DNA from: Pseudomonas entomophila
GTDB taxonomy: Bacteria > Pseudomonadota > Gammaproteobacteria > Pseudomonadales > Pseudomonadaceae
Assembly: GCF_018417595.1 (NCBI RefSeq)
Contig: NZ_CP070982.1
Location: 4,391,001 to 4,455,000, forward strand
Direction of reading: 5' to 3'
DNA: 64,000 nt
This document shows positions 24,459 to 35,059 of this stretch, one piece after another (the first letter of the stretch is position 1; every line of letters starts with the position of its first letter). The notes under the pieces were generated by a model. That model was given only the letters and a program-made list of their open reading frames with translations, did not search any database and was not told the origin of the DNA. The position numbers were made by a program, and so were the translations under genes.

Positions 24459-25340
24459 TTACGCCGCGGCTGCGCGTAGCGCCGGCTTGCGGAATACGAA
24501 CAACAGCCCGACCACGATCAGCCCCATCCCCAGCAGGCTCAATGGTGCCAGGCGGTTACCGAAGATGAAGAAGTCCATCACCGCGGTCACCGCCGGCACC
24601 AGGTAGAACAGGCTGGTGACGTTGACCAGGTTGCCCTTGGCGATCAGCCGGTACAGCAGCAGGGTCGCCAGTAGCGATACCACCAGCCCCATCCACAGCA
24701 GCGCGCCAATGAAACTCATGTTCCATTCGACGTGCAATGCCTGGAACGGCGCGAACACCGCGCATAGCGCGAAGCCGGCCAGGTACTGCAACGGCAAGGT
24801 CCCCATGGGGTTGTCGGTGATGCGCTTCTGCAGGATCGAACCCAGGGTCATGCTGGCCAGCGCCAGCAAGGCGAACAGCATGCCGACGAGCGAGACGCCG
24901 CCCAGGTTGATGCCCTGGTAGACCACCATCACCAACCCGGCCAACCCGAGCCCCAGCCCGAACAGGCGGGTGAGGGAGCGCTGGCGCTCCATCAGGACCA
25001 CGGTGAGGATCGGCTGCACGCCCATGACCGTGGCCATGACGCCAGGGGTGACATGGGTATTCAACGCCAGCAGGTAGAAGATCTGGTAGGCACCGAGCAG
25101 CACGCCCCCCGTGCCCAGGGCACGCAGGATCGCGCCCCGGCTGCGCGGCCAGCGCAAGCCGAGCATCGGGCTGATCAGCAGCAGACCACAGAGCGCCAGC
25201 GCCGAGCGCAACAGCAGGAAGGCGAACGGGCTGGCCTGGGCCAGGCCAAGCTTGGAGACGATCGCCCCGCTGCTCCACAGCAGGACGAACAGGCTGGTGG
25301 TGGCCGCCGAGGCCACGGATGCTTTGGATAAGACAGACAT
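24459..25340 (-). CDS. EamA/DMT-family transporter
   Basis: A 293-residue protein with ten predicted membrane helices in two EamA repeats ('SLFVLLWSSGAIVSKLGLAQ' and 'LALASMTLGSILQKRITDNP'). The final 'FIFGNRLAPLSLLGMGLIVV' matches the family end, with the usual acidic residue replaced by Asn. The start at 25340 has AGGTGG six bases upstream; an earlier in-frame ATG at 25364 lacks one. Substrate unknown. Confidence 0.85.
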   Translation of the reverse strand: MSVLSKASVASAATTSLFVLLWSSGAIVSKLGLAQASPFAFLLLRSALALCGLLLISPMLGLRWPRSRGAILRALGTGGVLLGAYQIFYLLALNTHVTPGVMATVMGVQPILTVVLMERQRSLTRLFGLGLGLAGLVMVVYQGINLGGVSLVGMLFALLALASMTLGSILQKRITDNPMGTLPLQYLAGFALCAVFAPFQALHVEWNMSFIGALLWMGLVVSLLATLLLYRLIAKGNLVNVTSLFYLVPAVTAVMDFFIFGNRLAPLSLLGMGLIVVGLLFVFRKPALRAAAA

Positions 25341-25452
25341 GTATTGCCACCTGTATACGGGCAAATGAGCCGTACGGAGGGCCTATCGCATAGGGGATGG
25401 CCGACCGTGTTCAGTAGGGTGCGCGTGCGGTGGGGAGACGGCCAGCGGCCGG

Positions 25453-25617
25453 TCAGCCCAGCACCACGACTGCGCGAGTGGGCGGAGCTACGCCGCCTAC
25501 AACGCCACTGACAGGTGGTGGGTAGTGACTGATCATGGCCGGCTGCTGGCTGCCACGCACGACCACGCCCGCGACAGGCGCGAGAACGTAAGCGGTGGTG
25601 GAAGGGATGGCTGGCAT
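25453..25617 (-). CDS. possible 54-residue hypothetical protein
   Basis: A small frame starting at ATG 25617 with a weak AGAAGA leader. The product is Val/Pro/Gly-rich and contains two similar segments, 'VLAPVAGVVVRG' and 'PPPVSGVVGGVAPPTRAVVV', a bias that suggests selection at protein level. No family is recognised. The remaining bases of the 25341-25713 interval hold a REP-like hairpin near 25667-25700 and nothing else that I can identify. Confidence 0.35.
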   Translation of the reverse strand: MPAIPSTTAYVLAPVAGVVVRGSQQPAMISHYPPPVSGVVGGVAPPTRAVVVLG

Positions 25618-25713
25618 GAACAGGTCTTCTGGGAAGTGAATGTTTCGGAATATAGCGGTGGAATCATCGCGGGGCAAGCCCGCTCCCACGAGGAGCGAGC
25701 CTGCCCATGCGAT

Positions 25714-26649
25714 TCAGAACAACCAACGATACAGCGCGTAGGCGACCACCACCGCCAGTACCGGCCGCAGCACGCGGTAGGCCTTGGGGTTGGCGCGCTT
25801 GAACTGCTTGACGCGGGTGCTGATGACATTGCTGAAGCGCTTGCTCCAGGCGTAGGCCTGGTTGATCCCGCCGACACGTTCGTCATCGGTGTTCTGCGGC
25901 GCGGTGGCGCGGCCGAGGAAGGCGCTGACCTTGCGGTTGATGCGGGTCATCAGCGGGCTGTTGAGCGGGCGCTCAACGTCGCAGAAGAGGATCACGCGGG
26001 TGACCTCGGTCTCGTTCTTGACCCAGTGCACGAAGGTTTCGTCGAACATCACGTCCTCGCCGTCACGCCAGGCATACGGCTGGCCGTCGACGTAGATGCG
26101 GCAGTTGTCCGAGTTGGGGGTGGACAAACCCAGGTGGTAACGCAGGGAGCCGGCGAACGGGTCGCGGTGCGGGTTCAGGTGGCTGCCGCCGGGCAGCAGG
26201 GCGAACATCGCGCCCTTGACGTTGGGGATGCCGCTGACCAGTTCGACGGTCTTCGGGCAGAGCGCTTCGGCCGACGGCAGCGGCTTGTCGTACCACTTCA
26301 GGTAGAAGCGCTTCCAGCCCTTCTTGAAGAAGGAGCCGAAACCGGCGTCGTTGTCTTTCTCCGCGGCGCGGATGTACCCCTCGTCGAACAGGCGCATGGC
26401 CTCCTCGCGGATCACCTCCCAGTTATCCTTGAGCACGTCCAGCTCCGGGAAGCGCTGGCGGTCCAGGTAGGGTTTGGAGGGCACGCCGGAGAACAGGTAC
26501 ATCAGGCTGTTGTAGGGGGCGAACAGCGCCGAATGGTTGACGAACTGGCGCAGCACCGGCAGGCGCGCCTTGCCGCGCAGGTGCACGAACAGCACACTGG
26601 CGAAGAACACCAGCAGGACACCTGCCTTGGCGACAAAGGATAAGGTCAT
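25714..26649 (-). CDS. lpxO: lipid A hydroxylase LpxO (aspartyl beta-hydroxylase family)
   Basis: A 311-residue Fe(II)/2-oxoglutarate dioxygenase anchored by an N-terminal helix ('VAKAGVLLVFFASVLFVHL') and a C-terminal one. The iron triad is visible as H161-x-D163 in 'GSHLNPHRDPFAGSLRYHLG' and H208 in 'MFDETFVHW'. LpxO adds a 2-hydroxyl to a secondary acyl chain of lipid A. The ATG is preceded by AAGGAG. Not in an operon. Pseudomonads often have two LpxO paralogues; which one this is cannot be decided here. Confidence 0.9.
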   Translation of the reverse strand: MTLSFVAKAGVLLVFFASVLFVHLRGKARLPVLRQFVNHSALFAPYNSLMYLFSGVPSKPYLDRQRFPELDVLKDNWEVIREEAMRLFDEGYIRAAEKDNDAGFGSFFKKGWKRFYLKWYDKPLPSAEALCPKTVELVSGIPNVKGAMFALLPGGSHLNPHRDPFAGSLRYHLGLSTPNSDNCRIYVDGQPYAWRDGEDVMFDETFVHWVKNETEVTRVILFCDVERPLNSPLMTRINRKVSAFLGRATAPQNTDDERVGGINQAYAWSKRFSNVISTRVKQFKRANPKAYRVLRPVLAVVVAYALYRWLF

Positions 26650-26707
26650 GCAACACTCCTTGGAGGGGAAATCTGGCCATCCCCGGATAGCCGGACATCA
26701 TAAACCC

Positions 26708-26740
26708 ATCCTGCCCGGGTAAAAACAACCGGGGCAGGAT
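26708..26740. terminator. hairpin downstream of cysK
   Basis: Arms ATCCTGCCCGGGT (26708-26720) and ACCGGGGCAGGAT (26728-26740) pair with one mismatch around a seven-base loop. A second perfect stem, GGGGCGC and GCGCCCC, lies at 26812-26828, and a lone REP unit at about 26831-26854. All are between cysK and lpxO, both leftward, so they probably end the cysK transcript. No U-tract is present, so intrinsic termination is not certain. Confidence 0.4.
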
Positions 26741-26862
26741 CGCAGTGTTAAGGATTGTGCAATAAAGATGCGCATCCGGTATTGCGCCGGATCAGAGGTG
26801 CGGCGGATTTGGGGGCGCGTTGCGCCCCATCGCCGGCAGGCCGGCTCCTACAGGTCAGCGGC

Positions 26863-27837
<975 letters not shown>

Positions 27838-28133
27838 GGCAGCGGTCCCTTGAATGCATGGACGGGCGGATGGACCTTCAAGGGTAAGCCTGCCTTGCAG
27901 GGGCGTAAAGCCCGCTCCAGAACGTGGGGTGACGGACCATTCAGGGACTGAATACCCGGTCTGCGTTTGCAGGCGCCGGGTGCGGGGTTATAGTCGCTGA
28001 CAAATGACAAACATGTGTTGTCCGGGCCGGCCCATTCGAGGGTAAACCCGCCCCCACAGGTTCGGCACAACCCTCAAGGGTAGTGCTGTACCCGCGAATG
28101 GGCCGGCACCGACACCCCACAGAGGATGGCTAC

Positions 28134-28979
28134 ATGAAGTTCGAAGGCACCCGCGACTACGTCGCCACAGACGACCTGAAGCTGGCGGTCAACGCGGCCA
28201 TCACCCTGGAGCGCCCGCTGCTGGTCAAGGGCGAGCCCGGCACCGGCAAGACCATGCTCGCCGAGCAACTGGCCGCCTCCTTCGGTGCCCGCCTGATCAC
28301 CTGGCACATCAAGTCGACCACCAAGGCCCACCAGGGCCTGTACGAGTACGACGCGGTCAGCCGCCTGCGCGATTCGCAGTTGGGCGTGGACAAGGTCCAC
28401 GACGTGCGCAACTACCTGAAGAAGGGCAAGCTGTGGGAGGCCTTCGAGGCCGACGAGCGGGTGATCCTGCTGATCGACGAGATCGACAAGGCCGACATCG
28501 AGTTCCCCAACGACCTGTTGCAGGAACTCGACAAGATGGAGTTCTACGTCTACGAGATCGACGAAACGATCAAGGCCAGGCAGCGCCCGATCATCATCAT
28601 CACCTCCAACAACGAGAAAGAGCTGCCCGACGCCTTCCTGCGCCGCTGCTTCTTCCACTACATCGCCTTCCCCGACCGCGCCACGCTGCAGCAGATCGTC
28701 GACGTGCACTACCCGAACATCAGCCAGTCGCTGGTCAGCGAGGCGCTGGATGTGTTCTTCGACGTGCGCAAGGTCCCGGGCCTGAAGAAAAAACCGTCCA
28801 CCTCCGAGCTGGTCGACTGGCTCAAGCTGCTGATGGCCGACAACATCGGCGAAGCGGTGCTGCGCGAACGCGACCCGACCAAGGCCATCCCGCCGCTGGC
28901 CGGCGCCCTGGTCAAGAACGAACAGGACGTGCAGCTGCTCGAGCGCCTGGCCTTCATGAGCCGGCGCGGCAACCGCTGA
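28134..28979 (+). CDS. MoxR-family AAA+ ATPase
   Basis: A 281-residue AAA+ protein. Walker A is 'GEPGTGKT' (33-40), Walker B is 'VILLIDEIDKAD' (about 106-117), and sensor 1 is in 'RPIIIITSNNEKELPDAFLR'. MoxR ATPases act with VWA proteins to assemble or activate metalloenzymes and membrane complexes. The ATG at 28134 has GAGG eight bases upstream; the longer frame to 28083 reads through that site. It is followed after 13 bases by a CoxE-like VWA gene, the usual partner. The specific client is unknown. Confidence 0.9.
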   Translation: MKFEGTRDYVATDDLKLAVNAAITLERPLLVKGEPGTGKTMLAEQLAASFGARLITWHIKSTTKAHQGLYEYDAVSRLRDSQLGVDKVHDVRNYLKKGKLWEAFEADERVILLIDEIDKADIEFPNDLLQELDKMEFYVYEIDETIKARQRPIIIITSNNEKELPDAFLRRCFFHYIAFPDRATLQQIVDVHYPNISQSLVSEALDVFFDVRKVPGLKKKPSTSELVDWLKLLMADNIGEAVLRERDPTKAIPPLAGALVKNEQDVQLLERLAFMSRRGNR

Positions 28980-28992
28980 CAGGAGCCGGGCC

Positions 28993-30171
28993 ATGCTGCT
29001 CAACCTGTTCAATGAAATGCGCGCGGCCAAGGTGCCGGTATCGGTGCGCGAGCTGCTCGACCTGCACCATGCCTTGCAGAAGGGCGTGGTGTTCGCCGAC
29101 ATGGACGCGTTCTATTACCTCGCCCGGGCCATCCTGGTGAAGGACGAGCGCCATTTCGACAAGTTCGACCGGGCATTCGCCGCCTACTTCAAGGGCCTGG
29201 AGAACCTCGACCGGCATATCGAGGCCTTGATCCCCGACGAATGGCTGCGCAAGGAATTCGAACGCTCGCTGACCGACGAGGAGCGCGCGCAGATCCAGTC
29301 CCTGGGTGGCCTGGACAAGCTGATCGAGGAGTTCAAGAAGCGCCTCGAGGAGCAGAAGGAACGGCACGCCGGTGGCAACAAATGGATTGGCACCGGTGGC
29401 ACCAGCCCGTTCGGTTCAGGCGGTTTCAACCCCGAGGGCATCCGCGTCGGCGAGGCCGGCAAGCGCCAGGGCAAGGCCGTGAAGGTGTGGGACCAGCGCG
29501 AGTACAAGAACCTCGACGACCAGGTCGAGCTGGGCACCCGCAACATCAAGCTGGCGCTGCGCCGCCTGCGCAAGTTCGCCCGCGAGGGTGCCGCCGAAGA
29601 GCTCGACATCGACGGCACCATCGACCATACCGCACGCGATGCCGGGCTGCTGAACATCCAGATGCGCCCCGAGCGGCGCAACACGGTGAAACTGCTGTTG
29701 CTGTTCGACATCGGCGGTTCGATGGATGCCCACGTCAAGGTGTGCGAGGAGCTGTTCTCGGCCTGCAAGACCGAGTTCAAGCACCTGGAGTACTACTACT
29801 TCCACAACTTCATCTACGAGTCGGTGTGGAAGAACAACATGCGCCGCACCTCCGAGCGCTTCGCCACCTTCGACCTGCTGCACAAGTACGGCGACGACTA
29901 CAAGGTGGTGTTCGTTGGTGACGCGGCCATGGCGCCCTACGAGATCACCCAGCCGGGTGGCAGCGTCGAGCACTGGAACGAAGAGGCCGGGTATGTGTGG
30001 ATGCAGCGCTTCATGGAGAAATTCAGGAAAATCATCTGGATCAACCCGTACCCGAAGCAGGCCTGGGACTACACCGCCTCGACCCACCTGGTGCGGGACC
30101 TGATCGAGGACAGGATGTTTCCGCTGACCTTGCAGGGGCTGGAAGACGGGATGCGTTACCTGTCCAAATAG
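28993..30171 (+). CDS. CoxE-like VWA domain protein, MoxR partner
   Basis: A 392-residue cytoplasmic protein. The N-terminal half is helical and charged, with a Gly-rich linker 'GGNKWIGTGGTSPFGSGGFN'. The C-terminal half is a von Willebrand A fold whose metal site is 'FDIGGSMD' (D239-x-G-x-S243), a DxGxS variant of the usual DxSxS. With the MoxR ATPase it forms a two-gene chaperone module. An AGGAG ribosome-binding site precedes the start. A REP pair follows. Confidence 0.87.
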   Translation: MLLNLFNEMRAAKVPVSVRELLDLHHALQKGVVFADMDAFYYLARAILVKDERHFDKFDRAFAAYFKGLENLDRHIEALIPDEWLRKEFERSLTDEERAQIQSLGGLDKLIEEFKKRLEEQKERHAGGNKWIGTGGTSPFGSGGFNPEGIRVGEAGKRQGKAVKVWDQREYKNLDDQVELGTRNIKLALRRLRKFAREGAAEELDIDGTIDHTARDAGLLNIQMRPERRNTVKLLLLFDIGGSMDAHVKVCEELFSACKTEFKHLEYYYFHNFIYESVWKNNMRRTSERFATFDLLHKYGDDYKVVFVGDAAMAPYEITQPGGSVEHWNEEAGYVWMQRFMEKFRKIIWINPYPKQAWDYTASTHLVRDLIEDRMFPLTLQGLEDGMRYLSK

Positions 30172-30186
30172 ATCAGCGGTACCTTC

Positions 30187-30251
30187 TTCGCGGGTAAACC
30201 CGCTCCCACAGGGTACGGTGTAATCCTGGCGGGAGCGGGTTTACCCGCGAA
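30187..30251. repeat. REP pair, 'TTCGCGGGTAAACCCGCTCCC' class
   Basis: Arms of 21 bases (30187-30207 and 30231-30251) are perfect reverse complements around a 23-base spacer that itself contains REP-flank sequence. Located between the convergent VWA and pxpC genes. The same class occurs at 36964-37036, 43535-43625, 48703-48797 and, in a GGCAAGCC variant, at 57755-57841. Confidence 0.85.
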
Positions 30252-30264
30252 AGGGCCGGCAGCC

Positions 30265-31182
30265 TCACCGCCAATGTTGCAGATAGACCTGCTGATCCCG
30301 CCACGCCTCATCTTGCACCACCGCCTTGAAGCGCACCGCCCCCCCCGGCATGCACTGTGCCAACCGTGCCAACGCCAACGGCGTCAATGCTCCCAGCCTT
30401 GGATAGCCACCAATGGTCTGCCGGTCATTGAGCAACACGATCGGCTGCCCATCGGGCGGCACCTGCACCGCGCCCAATGGAATTCCCTCGGAGATCATCG
30501 GCACGCCCTGGTACACCAACTGCGGCCCGAGCAGACGGATACCCATGCGGTCGCCCCGGCTGTCCAGCGTCCAGTCACGGTTGAACACCTCGAACAGGCT
30601 GGTGCCGCTGAAGTCGCCGATCTGCGCGCCCATGACCAAATCCAGCACGGGCTTGTCCGCATACACCGGGCGTAGTGTTTCCGGCACTTCACGCAGCACT
30701 GGCAAACCCGGCCCAAAAGCCAGCACTTGCCCCTTGTTCAGCGCCCTGCCCTGCCCATCGATGCCACCCAGTTCTTCACGTACCACGGTGGCACAACTGC
30801 CCAGCACTGCCTCGCCCTGGAAGCCGCCCGGCGCCGCCAGGTAAGCGCGCACGCCGTGCCGTGGCTGGCGCAGGCTCAGGCATTGGCCCTTGCCCAGGCG
30901 GAAACTGCGCCATGGCGCCAGCGGCTGGTCGTCGATGCGGGCGTCCAGGTCGGCACCGGCCAGCGCCAGTACGCAATCCTGCTCGGCCACGACGGTGAAA
31001 CCACCCAGGGCAACCTCGACCACTGCACTGTCCAGGGCATTGTCGAGCAGCCAGTTGGCCCAACGCATCGCCACCCAATCCAATGCCCCGCCCTGGGTCA
31101 CGCCCAGGTGCCGCACACCAAAACGCCCGGCATCCTGCAACAGGCACAACGCCGTGCTGGCCTCGATCCTCAACTGGCTCAT
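30265..31182 (-). CDS. pxpC: 5-oxoprolinase subunit PxpC
   Basis: A 305-residue protein of the biotin-dependent carboxyltransferase-like family (KipA, allophanate hydrolase subunit 2 type). Landmarks are 'LLQDAGRFGVRHLGVTQGGA', 'YLAAPGGFQG' and 'NDRQTIGGYPRLGAL'. With PxpB and PxpA it opens 5-oxoproline to glutamate using ATP, disposing of a spontaneous damage product of glutamine. Its start overlaps the pxpB stop by four bases. Last gene of the transporter-pxpA-pxpB-pxpC operon. Confidence 0.9.
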   Translation of the reverse strand: MSQLRIEASTALCLLQDAGRFGVRHLGVTQGGALDWVAMRWANWLLDNALDSAVVEVALGGFTVVAEQDCVLALAGADLDARIDDQPLAPWRSFRLGKGQCLSLRQPRHGVRAYLAAPGGFQGEAVLGSCATVVREELGGIDGQGRALNKGQVLAFGPGLPVLREVPETLRPVYADKPVLDLVMGAQIGDFSGTSLFEVFNRDWTLDSRGDRMGIRLLGPQLVYQGVPMISEGIPLGAVQVPPDGQPIVLLNDRQTIGGYPRLGALTPLALARLAQCMPGGAVRFKAVVQDEAWRDQQVYLQHWR

Positions 31183-31868
31183 GCCTGGGCCTCCAGCGGG
31201 CTGTCGTCACCGCCCAGGTTGATGAATTGCGCATGCTCGACCGCCACGAAGCGCACCCGGTCGCCGGGCTGCAACAGGCTGTTCCCCTTCCTGTCGAACA
31301 AGCGCACCGGAGTGCGCCCGATCAAATTCCAGCCGCCCGGAGACACGGCCGGGTAGGCGGCAGTCTGGCGCTCGGCAATACCGACGCTGCCCGCCGCCAC
31401 GCGCTTGCGTGGCGTGCTCAGCCGCGGCGTGGCGAGGCGCTCGTCGACCAGGCCCATGAAGCCGAAACCGGGCGCGAAGCCCAGGGCGAACACGGGGTAG
31501 TCACGCCCACTGTGCAGGCGGATCACCTCGGCTTCGCTCAGGCCTTCACGGGCTGCCAATACCGGCAGTTCCGGGCCGACACTGGCGTGGTACCACACCG
31601 GAATTTCGTGTCGACGCCCAGTATCGCCGGCGTCCGGCTGCAAGCCTTCAAGCGCTTGCAGGATCAGCCCGCGCGCCTCACTCGGCGCCAGCTCGAACTG
31701 AACCATCAATGTGGTGTAGGACGGCACCAGGTCGATCAAACACTCGCCGAACGCCGCCCGCAGGCGCTGGCTGGCGGCGAGGATCCACGGCATGTTGGCT
31801 TCGTCGATGCTGTCGAACAGCCGCACCATCAAACTGTCGATGGCGACCACTTCGAGACGTGCCTTCAT
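31179..31868 (-). CDS. pxpB: 5-oxoprolinase subunit PxpB
   Basis: A 229-residue KipI-type (allophanate hydrolase subunit 1) protein. The signature '[20 protein letters not shown]' and the following '[20 protein letters not shown]' and '[17 protein letters not shown]' are clear. It forms the heterocomplex with PxpC that couples ATP hydrolysis to lactam opening. Both ends overlap the neighbours by four bases (ATGA), so the three subunits are translationally coupled. Confidence 0.9.
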   Translation of the reverse strand: MKARLEVVAIDSLMVRLFDSIDEANMPWILAASQRLRAAFGECLIDLVPSYTTLMVQFELAPSEARGLILQALEGLQPDAGDTGRRHEIPVWYHASVGPELPVLAAREGLSEAEVIRLHSGRDYPVFALGFAPGFGFMGLVDERLATPRLSTPRKRVAAGSVGIAERQTAAYPAVSPGGWNLIGRTPVRLFDRKGNSLLQPGDRVRFVAVEHAQFINLGGDDSPLEAQA

Positions 31869-32617
31869 GGTTGCCCCAAAGCATCGAGCGCCTGGCGAAT
31901 CTGGCGCACCGCAGCCACGGAGCTGTCGTTGTCACCGTGGACACACAACGTGCGGGCCTGCAGACGCACGGCACTGCCATCGTCGGCCACCAGCATTTCG
32001 CCACGGGCCAGGCGCACGGCCTGCTCGACCACCAAGGCCGGGTCGTGATGCACCGCGCCGGGCAGGCGCCGTGACACCAGGTGCCCGCTGGCGGTATAGG
32101 CCCGGTCGGCGAACGCCTCGAACCAAAGCGGCACACCGACCTCATCGCCCAAGGCCTGGGCCGCACTGTCATCGGCGGTGGCCATCAACATCAACGGCAG
32201 GCTGGTGTCGTAGGCCGCCACGGCTTCGAGCACCGCGCGCAGCTTCTGCGGGTCGGCCATCATGTCGTTGTACAGCGCGCCATGGGGCTTGACGTAGGCC
32301 ACCCGCCCCCCGAGCACCTTGCAGATGCCGTCCAGCGCGCCGATCTGGTAGTGCAGCAAGTCTCGGATTTCGTCGCTGCTGCACGCCATGGAGCGGCGCC
32401 CGAAGCCGACCAGGTCCGGGTAGGCCGGATGGGCGCCGATGGTCACACCGTGCTCAAGTGCCAGGGCCACGGTGCGGCGCATGGTGCCGGGATCGCCGGC
32501 ATGGTAGCCGCAGGCGATGTTGGCGCAGTCGATGTAAGGCATCACCTCGGCATCCAGGCCCATGCGCCAGCTGCCAAAGCTTTCACCCATGTCGCAATTG
32601 AGTAGCAGGCGTTTCAC
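31865..32617 (-). CDS. pxpA: 5-oxoprolinase subunit PxpA
   Basis: A 250-residue LamB/YcsF protein. Typical motifs are '[14 protein letters not shown]' at the start, '[17 protein letters not shown]', '[16 protein letters not shown]' and '[11 protein letters not shown]'. I chose the GTG at 32617: GGGAG lies eight bases upstream and homologues begin just before RLLLNCD. An in-frame ATG at 32644 would add nine residues. It follows the MFS transporter by 37 bases. Confidence 0.9.
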   Translation of the reverse strand: MKRLLLNCDMGESFGSWRMGLDAEVMPYIDCANIACGYHAGDPGTMRRTVALALEHGVTIGAHPAYPDLVGFGRRSMACSSDEIRDLLHYQIGALDGICKVLGGRVAYVKPHGALYNDMMADPQKLRAVLEAVAAYDTSLPLMLMATADDSAAQALGDEVGVPLWFEAFADRAYTASGHLVSRRLPGAVHHDPALVVEQAVRLARGEMLVADDGSAVRLQARTLCVHGDNDSSVAAVRQIRQALDALGQP

Positions 32618-32654
32618 CTGGCGGACTCCCGTATCGATGTTCATGTGGCCTACC

Positions 32655-33941
32655 TTAACGCGCCTGGAGTTCTTTGCCGCGGGTTTCCGGCAGGCTCAGC
32701 GCCGCCAGGATCACCACGCCGTAGGAGACTGCGGCAAACGCGCCGATACCCAGCCCCAGCGGCACTTTCTCGCCCATCAGGCCGATCAGCAAGGGGAACA
32801 GCGCGGCGATGACCTTGCCGATGTTGTAGCAGAAGCCCTGGCCCGAACCGCGGATGCGGGTGGGGAACAGCTCGGTGAGAAACGACCCCATGCCACTGAA
32901 GATGCCCGAGGCGAAGAAGCCCAGCGGGAACCCCAGCCACAGCATCACGCCATCGCTGACCGGTACCTGCGTGTACAGCAGCACGATGACGAACGAGCCC
33001 ACGGCGAACAGGATGAAGTTCTTGCGCCGCCCCAACAGGTCGCTGAGGTAGGCGCTGACCACATAGCCGATATAGGAGCCGACGATCACCATGGCCAGGT
33101 AGCCCCCGGTGCCCAGCACGCTCAGGCCACGCTCGTTCTTGAGGAAGGTCGGCAGCCACGAGGTGATGGCGTAGTAGCCACCCAGCGCACCGGTGGTCAG
33201 CAGCGAGGCGCGCACGGTGATCCAGAGCATGCCCGGGGCGAAGATCTCGTAGAAGTGAGAAGGTGCCTCGGCGGTTTCGGCGGCCTTGGCTTGGCGATAC
33301 ACCTCCGGGTCCTTGACCAGGCGGCGGACGAAGATCACGAAGATCGCCGGCAGCAAGCCCAGCAGGAACAGCGCGCGCCAGGCCTGTTCGGCCGGCAGCC
33401 AGGAGAACAGCAGCGCATAGAGGATCGCCGTCAGGCCCCAACCAATGGCCCAGCCCGATTGCACCATGCCCACCGCCTTGCCACGGTCCTGGGCGCGGAT
33501 CACCTCGCCGATCAGCACCGCGCCGGCGGTCCACTCGCCACCGAAGCCGAAGCCCATCAGGGTACGGGCGATCAGCAGTTGTTCGTAGTTCTGGGCGAAG
33601 CCGCAGAGGAAGGTGAAGAAGGCGAACCACAGCACCGTCAGTTGCAAGGTGCGCACCCGGCCGATGCGGTCGGAGAGGATACCGGCGACCCAGCCGCCCA
33701 GGGCCGAGGCGATCAAAGTGCTGGTGTGGATCAGCCCGGCCTCGGCAGTGGTGATGCCCCAGAGCATGATCAGCGTGGGGATGACGAAGCTGAGCATCTG
33801 GGTGTCCATGCCGTCCAGGCCGTAGCCGATCTTGCAGCTCCAGAAGGTGCGTCGTTGCTGGGAGTCGATGTCGCGGTACCAGGCGAAGGGGCCGCTCGAA
33901 GAACGGGCGGGGGCCTGCTGCTGCACGCCGGTCGGGTTCAT
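32655..33941 (-). CDS. MFS transporter of the 5-oxoproline operon
   Basis: A 428-residue major facilitator with twelve predicted helices. '[20 protein letters not shown]' marks helix 1 with the aspartates of the aromatic-acid/H+ symporter type, and '[15 protein letters not shown]' is the signature loop after helix 2. As the first gene ahead of pxpA it probably imports 5-oxoproline or a related small carboxylate; the substrate is inferred from context. The ATG at 33941 has CGAGG upstream; the longer frame to 34058 runs into the promoter region. Divergent from a LysR regulator. Confidence 0.88.
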   Translation of the reverse strand: MNPTGVQQQAPARSSSGPFAWYRDIDSQQRRTFWSCKIGYGLDGMDTQMLSFVIPTLIMLWGITTAEAGLIHTSTLIASALGGWVAGILSDRIGRVRTLQLTVLWFAFFTFLCGFAQNYEQLLIARTLMGFGFGGEWTAGAVLIGEVIRAQDRGKAVGMVQSGWAIGWGLTAILYALLFSWLPAEQAWRALFLLGLLPAIFVIFVRRLVKDPEVYRQAKAAETAEAPSHFYEIFAPGMLWITVRASLLTTGALGGYYAITSWLPTFLKNERGLSVLGTGGYLAMVIVGSYIGYVVSAYLSDLLGRRKNFILFAVGSFVIVLLYTQVPVSDGVMLWLGFPLGFFASGIFSGMGSFLTELFPTRIRGSGQGFCYNIGKVIAALFPLLIGLMGEKVPLGLGIGAFAAVSYGVVILAALSLPETRGKELQAR

Positions 33942-34070
33942 GGATGCCTCGGCTTGTTGGTATTGTTTTATGGGCGACGTCGGGCGTCGCGGCCTGCGTA
34001 TCATGTTCGAAGGCCGCGCCACCTGCGTCCAACGAGAAAAACCGCCGGTCTGGAACAAGAAAAACTGATC

Positions 34071-34982
34071 ATGAACCTACGTTTCCTCGAAACCTTCGTC
34101 TGGGTCGCCCGGCTCAAGAGCTTTCGCCTCACCGCCGAGAAGCTGTTCACCACCCAGGCCTCGGTGTCCAGCCGCATCGCCGCCCTGGAGGCCGACCTGG
34201 GCGTGAAACTGCTGCTGCGCGACTCGCGTGGAGTCAGCCTGACGCCCGAGGGCGGCAAGGTGCTGGAATACGCCGAGCGCATGCTGGAGACGGCCAAGGC
34301 GATGAAGCAGTCGCTGGACAGCGACCGGGCCAAGACCGGACGCATCCGCCTGGGGGTGATGGACACGGTGATCCATACCTGGATGAGCGCCCTGGTGGCA
34401 GAGCTGACCGAGCGCTACCCGCAAGTGGAGATCGAACTGGTGGCCGACACCGCGCTGAACCTGCGCGAGCAGCTGCAGAAGGGCTTTCTCGACGTGATCC
34501 TGCAGACCGACCTGCTGCGCGAGCAGTCCATCCGCAGCCTGGACCTGGCGCGCTACCCGATGGGCTGGATCATCGCCGCCGGCTCGCCGCACCATCGTAC
34601 TTACGCCTCACTGGCAGAGTTGGCCCGCGAGCGGATCGTAACGTTCTCGAAGAACTCGCGGCCGCATCAGGAGGTGCTCAGCCTGCTGCAAGGCGCCGGG
34701 GCCGAGGCGCCGCGGTTGAACTGCGTGAACTCGGTGGCGGCCATCACCCGGCTGCTGCGTGACGGCTTTGGTATCGGCGCCCTGCCGCCGGCACTGGTGG
34801 ATGGCGAGTTGAGCCGGGGCGAGCTGGTGTTGCTGGAAGGCTTGCAACCGCCACCGAGCCTGGAGCTGGTGGTGGCCTGGCAGACCGGGGTGGCATTGGT
34901 GGACGAAGTGGTGAGCGTGTGCCGCCAGGTGCTGGAGCGCTATGCGAGGGATGTGGGCGGGCAGCGAATCGTGCTGGTCTGA
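34071..34982 (+). CDS. LysR-family regulator of the pxp operon
   Basis: A 303-residue LysR protein with the N-terminal helix-turn-helix 'SFRLTAEKLFTTQASVSSRI' and an effector domain with 'GRIRLGVMDTVIHTWMSAL' and 'LLRDGFGIGALPPALVDGEL'. It diverges from the MFS-pxpABC operon across 129 bases, the usual arrangement for a LysR regulator and its target, so I infer that it activates that operon in response to 5-oxoproline or a related acid. A single REP-like unit follows the stop. Confidence 0.87.
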   Translation: MNLRFLETFVWVARLKSFRLTAEKLFTTQASVSSRIAALEADLGVKLLLRDSRGVSLTPEGGKVLEYAERMLETAKAMKQSLDSDRAKTGRIRLGVMDTVIHTWMSALVAELTERYPQVEIELVADTALNLREQLQKGFLDVILQTDLLREQSIRSLDLARYPMGWIIAAGSPHHRTYASLAELARERIVTFSKNSRPHQEVLSLLQGAGAEAPRLNCVNSVAAITRLLRDGFGIGALPPALVDGELSRGELVLLEGLQPPPSLELVVAWQTGVALVDEVVSVCRQVLERYARDVGGQRIVLV

Positions 34983-35059
34983 AAGACCCATTCGTCGGCA
35001 AAGCCGGCTCCTACAGGTTGAGCGCGGCTCTTGCTGGCGAATGGACCGCAAGGCGGCCT

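Noticed and set aside
32562-34070. Long N-terminal extension of the LysR gene
   Set aside because: It is antisense to pxpA and the MFS gene; the LysR protein starts cleanly at 34071.
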